DNA from: Sorghum bicolor
Lineage: Eukaryota > Streptophyta > Magnoliopsida > Poales > Poaceae
Assembly (NCBI RefSeq): GCF_000003195.3
Contig: NC_012875.2
Coordinates: forward strand, 32,902,314 to 32,966,313
Length of the DNA: 64,000 nucleotides
Direction: 5' to 3'
Part shown: one piece after another, positions 48,284 to 59,943 of the stretch
Layout: each line of letters starts with the position of its first letter
Position numbering within the stretch: the first letter of the stretch is position 1
Made by a program: the position numbers and the translations under genes
Notes under the pieces: generated by a model
The model's input: only the letters and a program-made list of their open reading frames with translations
The model's database searches: none
What the model was told of the DNA's origin: nothing

Positions 48284-49914
48284 TGTTGGGAATTCTTAAC
48301 ATCATTACCAAAAGTAGACTAAGTTCTCTAAATCTAGTAACGGTGCCAAAAATGCCAAACCTATCCCTCACACCACTTAAGCCAAGTTGTCATCCCCAGC
48401 ATGATATAAGAGACGCGGTATTGAAATATGCAATTGCTCTTCTAAATAAATAATAAATGGGATCTGCAAGCGCACAGATTAATACCGATGCAGCATTTTA
48501 ACTGGGAAGTATTTCAGGTATCGTTATTTATATTTTTACCACTAGGAAGGGATTAACAATCATCACTATTGATTACAGAATAGAATATGAGATTGAGCAT
48601 CTATCATTGCATGTATAATTGAGAACATTTATCTAACTCTTCATACAGGGATAAGTGTCACATAAAAGATATATGAGATAATGAATAGTGACAAAGATAA
48701 TTAATCTGATCTAGCCACATAATAAATATGATAAGCACCTCAATTAGATACTCTAGAAAGTCATTAGCATGGTATTAGAACGAACTACAAGAATTTTCCC
48801 TAAGTTATTCTCAACTATATAGTCTAGCATATCATAGTTAGTGCAAGCATACTTAGCAATCATTGCGAGACAAGACTACGTCCATGCATAGTGATATTAG
48901 CAAGGTAAATGAGAAACATAGCAATCACTCCCTGTAATAATATTGCTCTGCCAGCCCAATACACGAGAGGGGGACTATATAAGAATCAATGAAGCTGTCA
49001 CTATCACGAACCACCCCACGATCTGGCATATTGGGAACAATCGCAGATAAATACGGTATAAGCACCACGCCTACACAATATCTATCATTTACCCATGGAT
49101 CCGATGGATAAACGCTATACGATCCTAAGCATGTATATAGATCCAATCTAACTAAGCCAAGTACATAACTATGATAAACTAAGAACAATATAATCTTGAA
49201 TATAAGCAAGTAGAGCAAAGTCATAAGCAATATATTGAAGTAGAACAAAGTCATATTCATAATACTGAAGAACAAAGAAAATTAGAAAGCAATTAGAAGC
49301 ACAAATAGAGAATTACCAAGAATCCTCCTGACAGATCCGGAAACTAATCGAAGATTGACTCCTTCTAGTTCTAATCCTATGTAGCTATGCTAATCTAGAT
49401 GTCTAATTGATGTGGTGGCTCTAATCTTGATCAGAGGCTTCTTCTCCCTTGAAGAACAATGAATTAGGGTTGAGAGGCTCTCTCCTCTAGGGGCCAGGGG
49501 GTCTGGTTTTATAGTCCCTTCAAGTGAATATGGGCTGTTGGATCAAACTGACATAGATTGTAGGGTTTAGATTCATCCTTTAGGTCGGTGGAGATCTCCC
49601 ACGAAGCAGAGTCCTGATTGGACTCAGGAGGTGGGCGGGCGCCCAGGGTCAGGCCCCGTTTCGCCTCCGCTTCGGTCTCGTGGCTTCTAGAGTCTTCTAG
49701 ATGTAAGATAATTGTGCGGCACGTTAATATCTCTATGTAATCCCGACGTGTGGGCCTTTCTTCCGTATTTCCTGATAACCCCCTGCAGAAATAGACAAAC
49801 ACCAAAACTCGTGGAATTCTGTCAGATAAAACCCTAAGTCTAGATGTTGATTTCATTTGGATCCTTTTCTTTATTTATTTAATAATTAAATTTGATACTT
49901 AAGGACCGTCAACA
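48284..49914 (-). repeat. Element H 5' LTR (1631 bp)
   Basis: Same ends as 41644-43294. A candidate TATA (TATAAAA, minus) is at 49507-49513, preceded by a GC-rich U3 part (49630-49680). It is followed by the TSD GTATC. Confidence 0.9.
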
Positions 49915-50337
49915 GTATCCCCCCCTTGAATAGCTTCCTTTGAGCTATTTCTATTTGTCTCCTTAGCTTTTGGTTTTAGTTGTTTTACAAAAGTTTTGTG
50001 ATCCTATCTCTTTAAAAAATTCGTTAGCCCTTCATCATCTCAGACTTACTTTTAGGATGACCACCACTGTTGAAGAAGCATGTGTAGTATCGTTGGTGTG
50101 TTGCGTGCTTATTTTGCTTGGTTTGTTGTTTTATGTGTCATCTCTATTCTAGTGTTTTGAAGGACGTCTAGAAGAAGTCATTTGAGGATTAGCTCGATCT
50201 CTGTTAAGTGGGGTAGTGACCTCTCTCATCCTATCCTTTTGCCAATCTTGGTCCTTTCTCGCTATTTTCTCTCACTTCATATCATGCTATTTGTCCATAT
50301 TACTCTAGCTCATTCTACTATTGCATATTGTCAGATG

Positions 50338-51320
50338 GTGGAAACCAGTGATGACATCAAAGGAATTAATACCAGTGATCAAAGTCAGCAAATGACTTTT
50401 GCAATGCAACTAAGTAGTGAACAAATGATAGCCTAGCAAGTCCAAATCCTAGAGATGGCAGCTGATCAGATGGTTAGACTCCAAAATCTTTTGATAGTAC
50501 AAGCTCTACTTCTCCAAGTTGACATTAAAGGAGCTTACATCAAATGTCAGGAAGACCCAGCTATGCCACCTTTATCCCCAATGAACAAGGAGAAGCCCTT
50601 GTCCAGGCAAGATCAAGTACTAAGTGGAGTGGAACCACGGAAAGTTTCTCAGCTACCTTCAGAAAAGACAATGACAGAAACTCAGGAAGGAGAAATGAAG
50701 AGATTGGTAATAGAAGCCTGGAGGAAGATGGAAGCTAGGAAAGATGGTATAAATGAGGCACTTGGGATAAAAGAGCCGTGTCACTGTTGTAGACATTATG
50801 GTTTACCTTGTATTCAGAACAAGTAAGATGAAGGATAGATTGAGGTATCTCAGGATCAACAGACTGAAGTGTACAAGAAAAGGAAGACAACCTCACTAGA
50901 GCCACTATTAAGTGTCAAGCCAAATCTATGTTCTACATCACAATTACCTTTAGCCCCAAACTCTCATAAGACATATTCATACCTTAAAGAATTAGATGCC
51001 CCTTCAGCTACACTTGTCATGCCAGAGTTATGCCTAGATGGATGAACCATCACCTATAGCGAACTTTAGCCTTGAAAGAGCAATCGAGCCGAGAAGCGAA
51101 CAAGTGAAGAGACTCCATTGAAGGTGGACCCTCAGAACCAACAAGTTAGTAGCACTTTAGTTACTCCTGGTACATCAATTCAAGGAACTCAATGACAGGA
51201 TTCCACCGATGGTAAAACTGTTAGCAATGCTTGTTATCAGTGCCACGAGGAGGGACATCACAAGAAGCATTGTCCAAAGAACTATCCAGTTCGTGACTAT
51301 GTTAATGGTAGATTGAACCA
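50338..51320 (+). pseudogene. Element G gag remnant with zinc knuckle
   Basis: From ATG 50338 one frame can be followed through a stop at 50434-50436 and another at 50824-50826. In the same frame it reaches a clear CX2CX4HX4C knuckle at 51232-51273 (CYQCHEEGHHKKHC). The middle has a Cys/His cluster (CHCCRHYGLPC) near 50779 and Lys/Glu-rich sequence. I do not recognise the N-terminal Gag part. No protease or RT follows before K is reached. Confidence 0.5.
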
Positions 51321-51973
51321 TGTGGATCTAAGGCTTATAAACCTCTTTTGCTTAGGCGAATGTTTGCATGTCAAAACTTTCTAAAGCAAAGTTGTAGAAA
51401 ATTTTATAAGGAACAAAAGTTGTTTTATGGCCATCTCATGAAAATGATCACAACTTGCTCAAAAATGGCTCACAAGGCAGATTTGGGGGCTGTTCCAACA
51501 CTTAGAATTTTTCTAAGTCTTCCTGTCGCCACCAGTTTGTTTGAAGGATTTTGGAGACTCTGTATTTTTTCATCTAGGCCGATTTGGCTCTTGCTCCAGT
51601 TGACAAAGTTGTAGAACTTAGTTAGTAATCCATGTTTTTCAGCTACACTATCTCCTAATTCACCACAGTTTGAGAGTTAATCACTATCCAAGTCGCTCTA
51701 TCAGTCACTGAATCGAGCTCTGATGGAAATCTTTAGTTGCCGACGTGGCCGACCGGCGGCAAGACCTGTTCACCATTTGGCACCCATACACCGCTCCTGG
51801 CCCAGCTCATCAACGCTGAGGGCGTGCATGACCTCCACGATGACGTCCTCGAGCCCTTGGACATGCCCATTCCATCCATTCCTCCTCTCTCTCTCGCAGA
51901 AAACATGGCTACAACGGAGTCGCCATTGTCGAGCTCACTCCGGTGAGCTCGAGCATGCTCCATGCTTTATCGC
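51321..51973 (+). other. Element G internal sequence without a recognised gene
   Basis: 51321-51720 is AT-rich, with phrases such as AAGTTGTAGAA that recur in plant retroelement non-coding DNA. 51720-51960 is abruptly GC-rich with short overlapping ORFs on both strands. It could be a captured gene fragment or a divergent pol start; I cannot tell which. K begins at 51974. Confidence 0.4.
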
Positions 51974-52898
51974 TGAAAGCCCAAGTTTGGTTTTGGTAAT
52001 TAATGACACCAAGTTGCTAATGGCTTATGTTTAAGTGATTTGAGTTAGGCATAGCAACACATGTGATGAAGGAGCATGGTGGCATGGAAAGGTGGCCACA
52101 TGATTACAAAGAGATGAAGCATGAAGTGCAGATCACGGTGATAGATGAGGAGCAAAGTTATCAAGGCAAAGGTATAAACATAAGGTTTTACTTTTGCCGG
52201 TCTAAGATGAGTAGAGAAGTGATTGACCGGGTTTAGGATAGATAGCTGACTATCAAGAGGGGAAATTGTTGGGTATTCTTAACATCACTACCAAAAGTAG
52301 ACAATTTTCTAATTCTAATAACGGTGCCAAAAATGCCAAACCTATCCCTCATACCACTTAAGCCAAGTTGTCATCCCCAGCATGATATGAGAGACGCGGT
52401 ATTAAAATATGCAATTGCTCATCTAAATAAATAATGAATGGGATCTGCAAGCGCACAGATTAATACCGATGTAGCATTTTAACCGGGAAGTATTCCAGGT
52501 ATCGTTATTTATATTTTTACCACTGGGAAGGGATTAGCAACCATCAATGTTGATTATAGAATGGAATATAAGATTGAGTATCTATCATTGCATGTATAAT
52601 TGAGAACATTTATCTAACTCTTTCATCCAGGGATAAGTGTCACATAAAAGATATAAAGTATGAATGGTGACAAAGATAATTAATCTGATCAGCATAACTT
52701 AGCCACATGATAAATATGATAAGCACCTCAATTAGATATTCTAGCAAGTCATTAGCATGGAATTATGACGAACTACAAGAATATTTCCTAAGTTATTCTT
52801 AACTATACAATCTAGCATTATCATAGTTAGTGCAAGCATACTTAGCAATCATTGCAAGAAAGGACTACGCCCATGCATAGTGATATTAGCAAGGAATA

Positions 52899-53817
52899 TG
52901 ATGAGGACATCACTCCTTCGGATGCACACGATGATCCTACGCTGGATTTTCAAGGTCCAATCACAAGAGCTCGCGCGCGACAACTAAATTTACAGGTGAG
53001 CTCGTTCCTAAGCAAGTCTTTATATGATTTTGAGAATAGATTGCTACCTAATGATTATATTATGCTTAGGAATCATGGAGAGGACCAGGGGATGCATAAG
53101 GGAGGGCTTGGAGGCGTGGAGGACCAGCAAGGGCGCCCAAGTCAAGGTGGAGGCTCAAACCAAGTCGACTTCGAGCCTGTTTCGGAGTCCAGGACCAGCG
53201 AGGAGTAAAACGGACGCCCAGGACGCATCCGGACTCCGTTTTTGACGATCCACGCATGGTTGGAAAGATAATTTCATAAGGAAACCAATGGCATTGGTTT
53301 GAGGTCCAAATTCCTTGAAGTCATCGGGAAACGTCAAAACAAGTCAGCGTCCAGAATCTGTTCCATTGCTGCGTCACCGTTTTTGGTCTGTTGGCCGTGT
53401 ATCGTCGTTGAGCCCATTAGGGGGGCGCGTCCAGGGGTGGCGACGACCCTTAGACCTCTATAACCAGCCACCGCCACTCTCGTTAGGTTTTGGGTTTTGC
53501 TTAGATTATTCTGTCAAGAACAGTTTCGCCGCCGCGTCGGTTTATGAGACCCCAACTCGTGAGATTAATCATTCATCTGCAATTTGGTTGCATTCTTTCT
53601 TGTTCTTGCTTGTGTTCTTCGATTTGCAGGCAAAGGACTCAGCCTTCTTGGCGAGGTCGACTGTGCATCGACTGTTGATAACCAGAGGAGACGTGGTGCT
53701 GCGATTGCGGGGTTTCCGGACCGAATTGTTCGGAAGCCGGATCGAATTGTGTCGCGACTCCACCAAATCGAGAGTTATCAGAACCTTTCAGAAGATCAGG
53801 AACCCTAGTTCACATCA
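52899..53817 (+). repeat. Element J 5' LTR (919 bp)
   Basis: Ends are TGATGAGGACATC and CTAGTTCACATCA. The first roughly 310 bp repeat the coding tail of the integrase (to the stop at 53206-53208) without a start context. A weak TATA (CTCTATAACC) lies near 53456. By eye there are about 20 differences from the 3' LTR. Confidence 0.9.
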
Positions 53818-53819
53818 AG

Positions 53820-53833
53820 TGGTAATCAGAGCC
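53820..53833 (+). other. Primer-binding site of J (Met-like, one extra base)
   Basis: TGGTAATCAGAGCC begins two bases after the LTR. It matches the initiator-Met PBS TGGTATCAGAGCC apart from one inserted A. Confidence 0.65.
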
Positions 53834-54739
53834 TCAGGTTTACCGTCAGGTTCGCCCTTATCCTAGTTTAGTTGTGTTTCACTTTGTCCTAAAAATCCAA
53901 AAAAATTACCCTACAAAAATACTTGTGTCATCTTTGTTTTCCCCAAGTCGTATCACCCGTTGTGGCCGTGCAATAATTTTATTTCAGTTTGCTTTATTGA
54001 ACGGTTGTCCCTCGTTATGTCATTGTGTTCGTTGGTTTAGATAAGTCTAGGTCTGGTTTGTTGACGTCCATCAGTTTGATCACACCTTTATTTTTATTTT
54101 TTTTCTGTCAGCAAATCGTGCTCTCGTTGCATGCCCCTAGAGTTGTGCGTGGACACAAGCTTTTGTGCTGAATACATGAACGACTGCCTAGTGGAGCTCA
54201 CTCATCGTTTCCATCGGTGCTCCTGCTAGATTTTAGGAAACAAAATTTTAGCCGAGTCCAGATTTCCTTGAAACAAAAAGGCAACGAGCTGCAAAAAAAA
54301 AAGAAAAAAGAGAGAGAGTAAAAGCCACAGCAAAAAAAAACAAGTGAAAAGAATTTCAGAAGTGCTTGCATCCTTTGAGTCTCCACGCTGAGTTGTATTG
54401 TTGCTTGCTTGAACTAGGTCCTGGATAAGTTTAGGCCGGCGACATAGACTAGCTTGGGACTACTTTTCAATCTTGCAATTTCTGAATTAAATTATTGCTA
54501 TTCCTTGCGACTGTATTTTAAGCCTTCCTAGAGCTCCACATATTGCTTCTGGACAACACAAGTTTTGACCCCGTAATCTCAGCGCTACGTCTTCCAGGTA
54601 TCCGTGCCTTGCTGGTAAGAACCGGTCGGAACTTGTTAAGTTGTTCCATTTGCTGTGATTTTTGAGGCACCACTCCACCTGAGTAGTAGGATTATTAGGG
54701 ATAATTTTCACTGCTTGTTGCTTGTGTTTTGTGTCTACA
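53834..54739 (+). other. Element J leader between PBS and gag
   Basis: About 900 bp with no coding signal. It includes T-rich tracts, an A/G-rich run at 54290-54345, and no ORF I can support. Probably the packaged 5' leader. Confidence 0.5.
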
Positions 54740-55644
54740 ATGGCAGGTGACGACGGAGAAGAAAATTCACCCAAAGAGTTTTCAGAGTGTGTCAGCCAAG
54801 AGCAACTACAATCGGTTTTAACCAATGCTCAGAAAGATATGAACGAGACAGTAACAAAGGCTGTAACTGCAGCACTCATTGACCTCAAGATCGGCAACAC
54901 CCTTGAGAGATTGGACAAACGACTGTCCGCTCTAACTGATAGGGTAACTGCCTTAGAAGCCAGGCCACCACCCGAAGAAGATATTGATGGCAGCGACGCT
55001 GGTGATGAGGTATATGATGCCGATGGCAAGATTGATCGAGCAGCGACAATGCGAAACAGATTACGTCCTCGTCTTCACACAAACACCGCAGGTATGGGTG
55101 GCGCTCAACATTTCAACCGCCATCGAGGTAATCGTACTCATGCTCCCGATGATCCTTATGCTAAGGTTAAATTTACAATACCTTCCTTTTTGGGACATTA
55201 TGATGCTGAGGAATACCTTGATTTAGTGCCCACCTTGTGCCTGAGCAACATCACATTAGACAAGCCACTAGTGAATTTAAAGATTTTGCTATCATTTGGT
55301 GGACTGGTTTAGTTGCAGATAATTGCCAACCTAGAACTTGGGAAGAACTTAAGGTTGCTATGCGTGATAGATTTGTGCCTCCATCATATCATAGAGACCT
55401 ACGTAAGAGACTGATGCGTTTAGAACAGGGAGATAAATCCGTGCAGAATTACTATGGTGAGCTCCAAAAAGGTTTGATGTGTTGTGGCATAGTAGAGGGA
55501 CCCGAGGATTCGATTGTTCATTTTTATGCAGGTTTGAGGGAGGAAATTCAGGACATAGTTGATTATAAGGAATTTAACACTATCAACCAGTTGTTTCAGT
55601 TTGCTATGCTTGCAGAGAAGGAGTTGCAGGGGCGTGAAAAGTAG
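54740..55644 (+). pseudogene. Element J gag (frameshifted)
   Basis: ATG 54740 begins MAGDDGEENSP. An acidic N-terminus and a coiled-coil-like stretch (LDKRLSALTDRVTALEAR) are followed by the Gag core start (YAKVKFTIPSFLGHYDAEEYLD). Missing bases near 55225 shift the frame into 55237-55644, which continues the core (DFAIIWWTGLV, WEELKVAMRDRFVP, YYGELQKGL). A TAG at 55642-55644 then interrupts the frame before the zinc knuckle. Confidence 0.8.
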
Positions 55645-58600
55645 GGCAAGAGCAAGGGTGGTACCTCATACACACCGCGCATGGGGCCATCTTCCGGGCT
55701 TCCCAAGGCATCCTCTTTTCGGGCGCCTCTACCAGCAAGCAAGCGGACGCCTTCTTCCCAACCTTCCGGGTCAGGTAAAAATTCTGTGCAGGAACCTTCA
55801 AAGAGTGCATCCTCCATTGCCTCAACGGGACGCACTTCTGGCATTCAGTGCCACCGCTGCCATGGATATGGACATGTGCAAAAAGACTGCCCAAGTAAGC
55901 GGGCATACATTGCTACAGAAGATGGGTACATCAGTACCTCTGACGTTGAAGATGATGAAGAAGAAGAACCTATTCAGGGAGACGGCGAGGTCTTTGGTAG
56001 CGGGGACACTTCAGCCTACATGAGCGTCATTGTGCAGCGAGTGCTCAGCGCACAAGTACAACAACCTGAGAAGCTACAACGCCACAATTTGTTCCAAATT
56101 TTCTTTGTCATCAACAACCGGCGAGCACGTGTCAACATTGATGGGGGTAGCTGCAATAATTTGGTGAGTTCAGATTTGATCAAGAAGCTTGGTTTGACCA
56201 TGCGCCCACACCCCCATCCGTACCATATTCAGTGGTTGAATGATTCTGGTAAGGCTAAGGTAACAAAAACTTGCAGAGTTTCTTTTTCCATTGGTACCTA
56301 TGTTGATTCTGTTGATTGTGATGTAGTACCTATGGAAGCTTGTTCACTTTTATTGGGTCGTCCATGGGAATTTCATAATGATGCTATACACCATGGTAGA
56401 AGTAACACATACACTTTTGTTCATAAAGGAAAGAAAATTACTTTGGTACCAATGACCCCTGCTGAAATTGTACAGGCTGATAAAGAACGAGCTGCTAGTT
56501 TGCATGATGTTAAATCTGAAAATCAGCAGGTTGCTAATTCTGTTTACCCACCTAAAAATGATAAGTCGACACCTAATTCTAAGGCCGAGGGAATTAAATT
56601 GAAGGGTGCAGTTATGCTTGCAATAAAAAGTGACCTTGCTGAAATTTCTGATGATGATATTTGCTACAGTTTGGCTTGCAAACGAGTCTTGTTTTCGCTT
56701 GATGATAATGTTGGCTCGATACCTCCTGTTGTCACTAACCTTTTGCAGAAGTATGAGGATGTTTTTCCAGCTGAGATACCCCCGGGGCTGCCACCTATGA
56801 GAGGAATAGAGCATCAAATTGATTTGATCCCGGGAGCAACATTGCCAAACCGAGCTGCTTATCGAACCAACCCCGAGGAGACTAAGGAAATTCAGCGACA
56901 AGTCCAAGACCTTTTGGACCGTGGGTATGTACGAGAAAGCCTTTGTGGTGGTTTACTTTGATGATATATTGATTTATAGCAAGTCTTTGGATGAACATAT
57001 GGATCACTTACGTGCTGTTTTTAATGCTTTACGTGATGCACATTTATTTGGTAACCTTGAGAAGTGCATCTTTTGCACGGATCGAGTCTCTTTTCTTGGC
57101 TATGTTGTTACTCCACAGGGAATTCAAGTGGATGAGCTAAAAATTGAAGCCATAAAGAGCTGGCCGGTTCCCCAAACCATCACACAGGTACGAAGCTTTC
57201 TTGGTCTTGCAGGTTTCTATCGTCGCTTCGTCAAGGATTTTAGCGCCATTGCTGCCCCCTTGCACGAGTTGACAAAGAAAGGTGTGGTGTTCAAATGGGG
57301 TAAGGCACAAGAGGAGTCCTTTGACACTTTGAAGGACAAGCTTACACACGCGCCATTGCTACAACTTCCAAACTTTGGTAAGACTTTTGAGCTAGAATGT
57401 GATGCTAGTGGCGTTGGCATTGGAGGTGTGTTGATGCAAGAAGGTAAGCCCGTTGCATACTTTAGCGAAAAATTGCATGGCCCTGTTCTTAATTACTCAA
57501 CGTATGATAAGGAATTGTATGCACTTGTACGTTCTTTAGAGACGTGGCGTCATTATTTGTGGCCTAAGGAATTTGTTATACATTCAGATCATGAATCGCT
57601 TAAGTATCTTCGATCTCAAAATAATCTAAATCGTAGACATGCTAAGTGGGTTGAATTTATTGAATCTTTTCCTTATATTATCAAACATAAGAAAGGAAAG
57701 GATAATATAATTGCTGATGCTTTGTCTCGACGATATGCTTTACTGTCCCAACTTGATTGTAGAATTTTTGGGCTTGAATCAATAAAAGAACAATATGTGT
57801 TTGATCCTGATTTTAAAGATGTGTTGCTGAATTGTAAAGAGGGTCGTACATGGAACAAGTTTGTGATCAATGATGGATTTGTGTTTAGAGCTAACCGTCT
57901 GTGCATTCCAGTCGGTTCCGTTCGTCTGATGTTGTTGCAGGAAGCGCACGGAGGAGGATTGATGGGCTTGGTGCTAAGAAGACGGCGGATATTTTGGCCA
58001 CACACTTCTTTTGGCCACAGATGAGGAGAGACGTTGAGCGGTTCGTGGCACGCTGCACCACATGTCAAAAAGCTAAGTCTCGCCTAAATCCACATGGTTT
58101 GTATATGCCTCTTCCTGTTCCTTCTATTCCTTGGGCAGATATTTCGATGGACTTTGTTTTGGGATTGCCTAGGACTAAGAGGGGGAGGGATAGCATTTTT
58201 GTTGTTGTGGATCGATTCTCTAAGATGGCACATTTTATACCATGTCATAAAAGTGATGATGCCATTTATATTGCTGACCTTTTTTTCAAAGAGATTGTTC
58301 GCTTGCATGGTATGCCTTCTACTATTGTTTCAGATCGCGATGCTAAATTCTTGAGTCACTTTTGGCGTACTCTATGGAACAAGTTGGGTACAAAACTGTT
58401 GTTTTCAACAACTTGTCACCCACAAACCGATGGACAAACGGAGGTAGTGAACCGTACTTTGGGCACCATGTTGAGAGCTGTTTTGAAGAAAAATTTGAAG
58501 ATGTGGGAAGAATGTTTGCCTCATGTGGAGTTTGCTTACAATCGGGCAACACATTCTACCACGAAGGTAAGTCCTTTTCAGGTAGTGTATGGTTTTAACC

Positions 58601-59331
58601 CCTGTGCTCCCATTGATCTTTTGCCTTTACCTACCAATGAAAGAACACATAGTGATGCTAGTGCACGTGCTGAATTTATTCGTAAGTTGCATGCAACCAC
58701 TAAAGAAAATATTGAAAAGATGAATGAAAAGTATAGAATTGCTGGTAGTGAAGGTAGAAAAGAGGTTAAACTTGAACCAGGTGATTTAGTATGGTTACAT
58801 TTGAGAAAAGATAGGTTTCCAGAACTGTGTAAGTCAAAATTAATGCCAAGAGCTGCTGGTCCTTATAAAATTATTGAGAAAATAAATGACAATGCATACA
58901 AACTTGAGTTGCCACCCGAGTTCGGGGTTAGTCCTTCTTTCAACATTTCAGATTTGAAGCCATATTTCAGAAAAGAAGATGACCTTGAGTCGAGGACGAC
59001 TCCAATTCAAGAGGGGGAGGATGATGAGGACATCACTCCTTCGGATGCACACGATGATCCTACGCTGGATTTTCAAGGTCCAATCACAAGAGCTCGCGCG
59101 CGACAACTAAATTTACAGGTGAGCTCGTTCCTAAGCAAGTCTTTATATGATTTTGAGAATAGATTGCTACCTAATGATTATATTGTGCTTAGGAATCATG
59201 GAGAGGACCAGGGGATGCATAAGGGAGGGCTTGGAGGCGTGGAGGACCAGCAAGGGCGCCCAAGTCAAGGTGGAGGCCCAAACCAAGTCGACTTCGAGCC
59301 TGTTTCGGAGTCCAGGACCAGCGAGGAGTAA
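55645..59331 (+). pseudogene. Element J zinc knuckle, protease, RT, RNase H and integrase
   Basis: The 426-aa ORF from 55681 contains a knuckle CX2CX4HX4C (residues 57-70), protease VNIDGGSCNN (Asp 154), LLLGRPWEF, and the RT N-terminus. At about 56935-56950 the text jumps from RGYVRES to [13 protein letters not shown], so most of the RT fingers and palm motif A are deleted with a frame change. RT thumb and RNase H (ECDASG) follow in 56921-58024. After another shift near 57955, integrase follows in 57901-59331: CTTCQ finger, DDE residues in MDFVLG, VSDRDAKF and TEVVNRT, then GPYKI. The C-terminal tail (GPITRARARQLN) extends into the 3' LTR. Confidence 0.85.
59010..59021 (+). other. Element J polypurine tract inside the integrase frame
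   Basis: AGAGGGGGAGGA directly precedes the 3' LTR at 59022 and is translated within the integrase ORF (QEGED). Confidence 0.75.
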
Positions 59332-59943
59332 AACGGACGCCCAGGACGCATCCGGACTCCGTTTTCGACGATCCACCCATGGTTGGAAAGATAGTTTCAT
59401 AAGGAAACCAATGGCATTAGTTTGAGGTCCAAATTCCTTCTGAGTCATCGGGAAACGTCAAAACAAGTCAGCGTCCAGAATCTGTTCCAGTGCTGCGTCA
59501 CCGTTTTTGGTCTGTTGGGCCGTGTATCATCGTTGAGCCCATTAGGGGGGGCGCGTCCAGGGGTGGCGACGACCCTTAGACCTCTATAACCAGCCGCCGC
59601 CACTCTCGTTCGGTTTTGGGTTTTGCTTAGATTATTCTGTCAAGAACAGTTTTGCCGCCGCGTCGGTTTGTGAGACCCCAACTCGTGAGATTAATCATTC
59701 ATCTGCAATTTGGTTGCATTCTTTCTTGTTCTTGCTTGTGTTCTTCGATTTGCAGGCAAAGGACTCAGCCTTCTTGGCGAGGTCGACCGTGCATCGACGG
59801 TCGATAACCAGAGGAGACGTGGTGCTGCGATTGCGGGGTTTCAGGACCGAATTGTTCGGAAGCCGGATCGAATTGTGTCGCGACTCCACCAAATCGAGAG
59901 TTATCAGAACCTTTCGGAAGATCAGGAACCCTAGTTCACATCA
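59022..59943 (+). repeat. Element J 3' LTR (922 bp)
   Basis: Matches 52899-53817. Its first 310 bases are coding for the integrase tail, up to the stop at 59329-59331. Followed by the TSD GAATA. Confidence 0.9.

Larger units (their letters stand above)
41644..49914 (-). mobile_element. Element H: non-autonomous Gag-protease LTR retrotransposon
   Basis: The 8,271-bp element has LTRs at 41644-43294 and 48284-49914 and a perfect TSD, GTATC (41639-41643 and 49915-49919). It has an Asp-tRNA PBS and minus orientation. It encodes Gag plus two protease domains and no RT, RNase H or integrase, so it must borrow these from a relative. Its LTR start, PPT and 3' region match element C. By eye the LTRs differ at about 25 positions plus a 20-bp deletion, so it is fairly young. 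Confidence 0.9.
38359..51973 (+). mobile_element. Element G: old LTR retrotransposon with very long LTR and Met PBS (partial, split)
   Basis: An LTR ending GGGTGTGACA at 41500 is followed by a PBS at 41504. No matching LTR start (TGTCACACC) occurs to the right of B, so B is inserted in this LTR and the rest lies off-window. H interrupts the internal region (TSD GTATC) and K interrupts it again at 51974. The internal part is 41501-41643 plus 49920-51973 and holds a gag remnant. An LTR over 3.1 kb with a Met PBS fits Tekay/Del/RIRE3-type chromoviruses, but no pol is visible to confirm this. Confidence 0.65.
52899..59943 (+). mobile_element. Element J: chromovirus-type Ty3/gypsy element, possibly CRM lineage
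   Basis: The 7,045-bp element has LTRs at 52899-53817 and 59022-59943 and a perfect TSD, GAATA (52894-52898 and 59944-59948). It has a Met-like PBS and the order gag, protease, RT, RNase H, integrase. The integrase frame runs about 100 codons into the 3' LTR, and the roughly 0.92-kb LTR starts TGATGAGGACATC. Both recall centromeric CRM elements, but without alignment I cannot exclude another chromovirus clade. RT is internally deleted. Confidence 0.85.

Noticed and set aside
53315..53866. 183-aa plus ORF at the end of the J 5' LTR
   Set aside because: Lies across LTR and PBS; the 3' LTR copy is shifted by indels, so it is not conserved.
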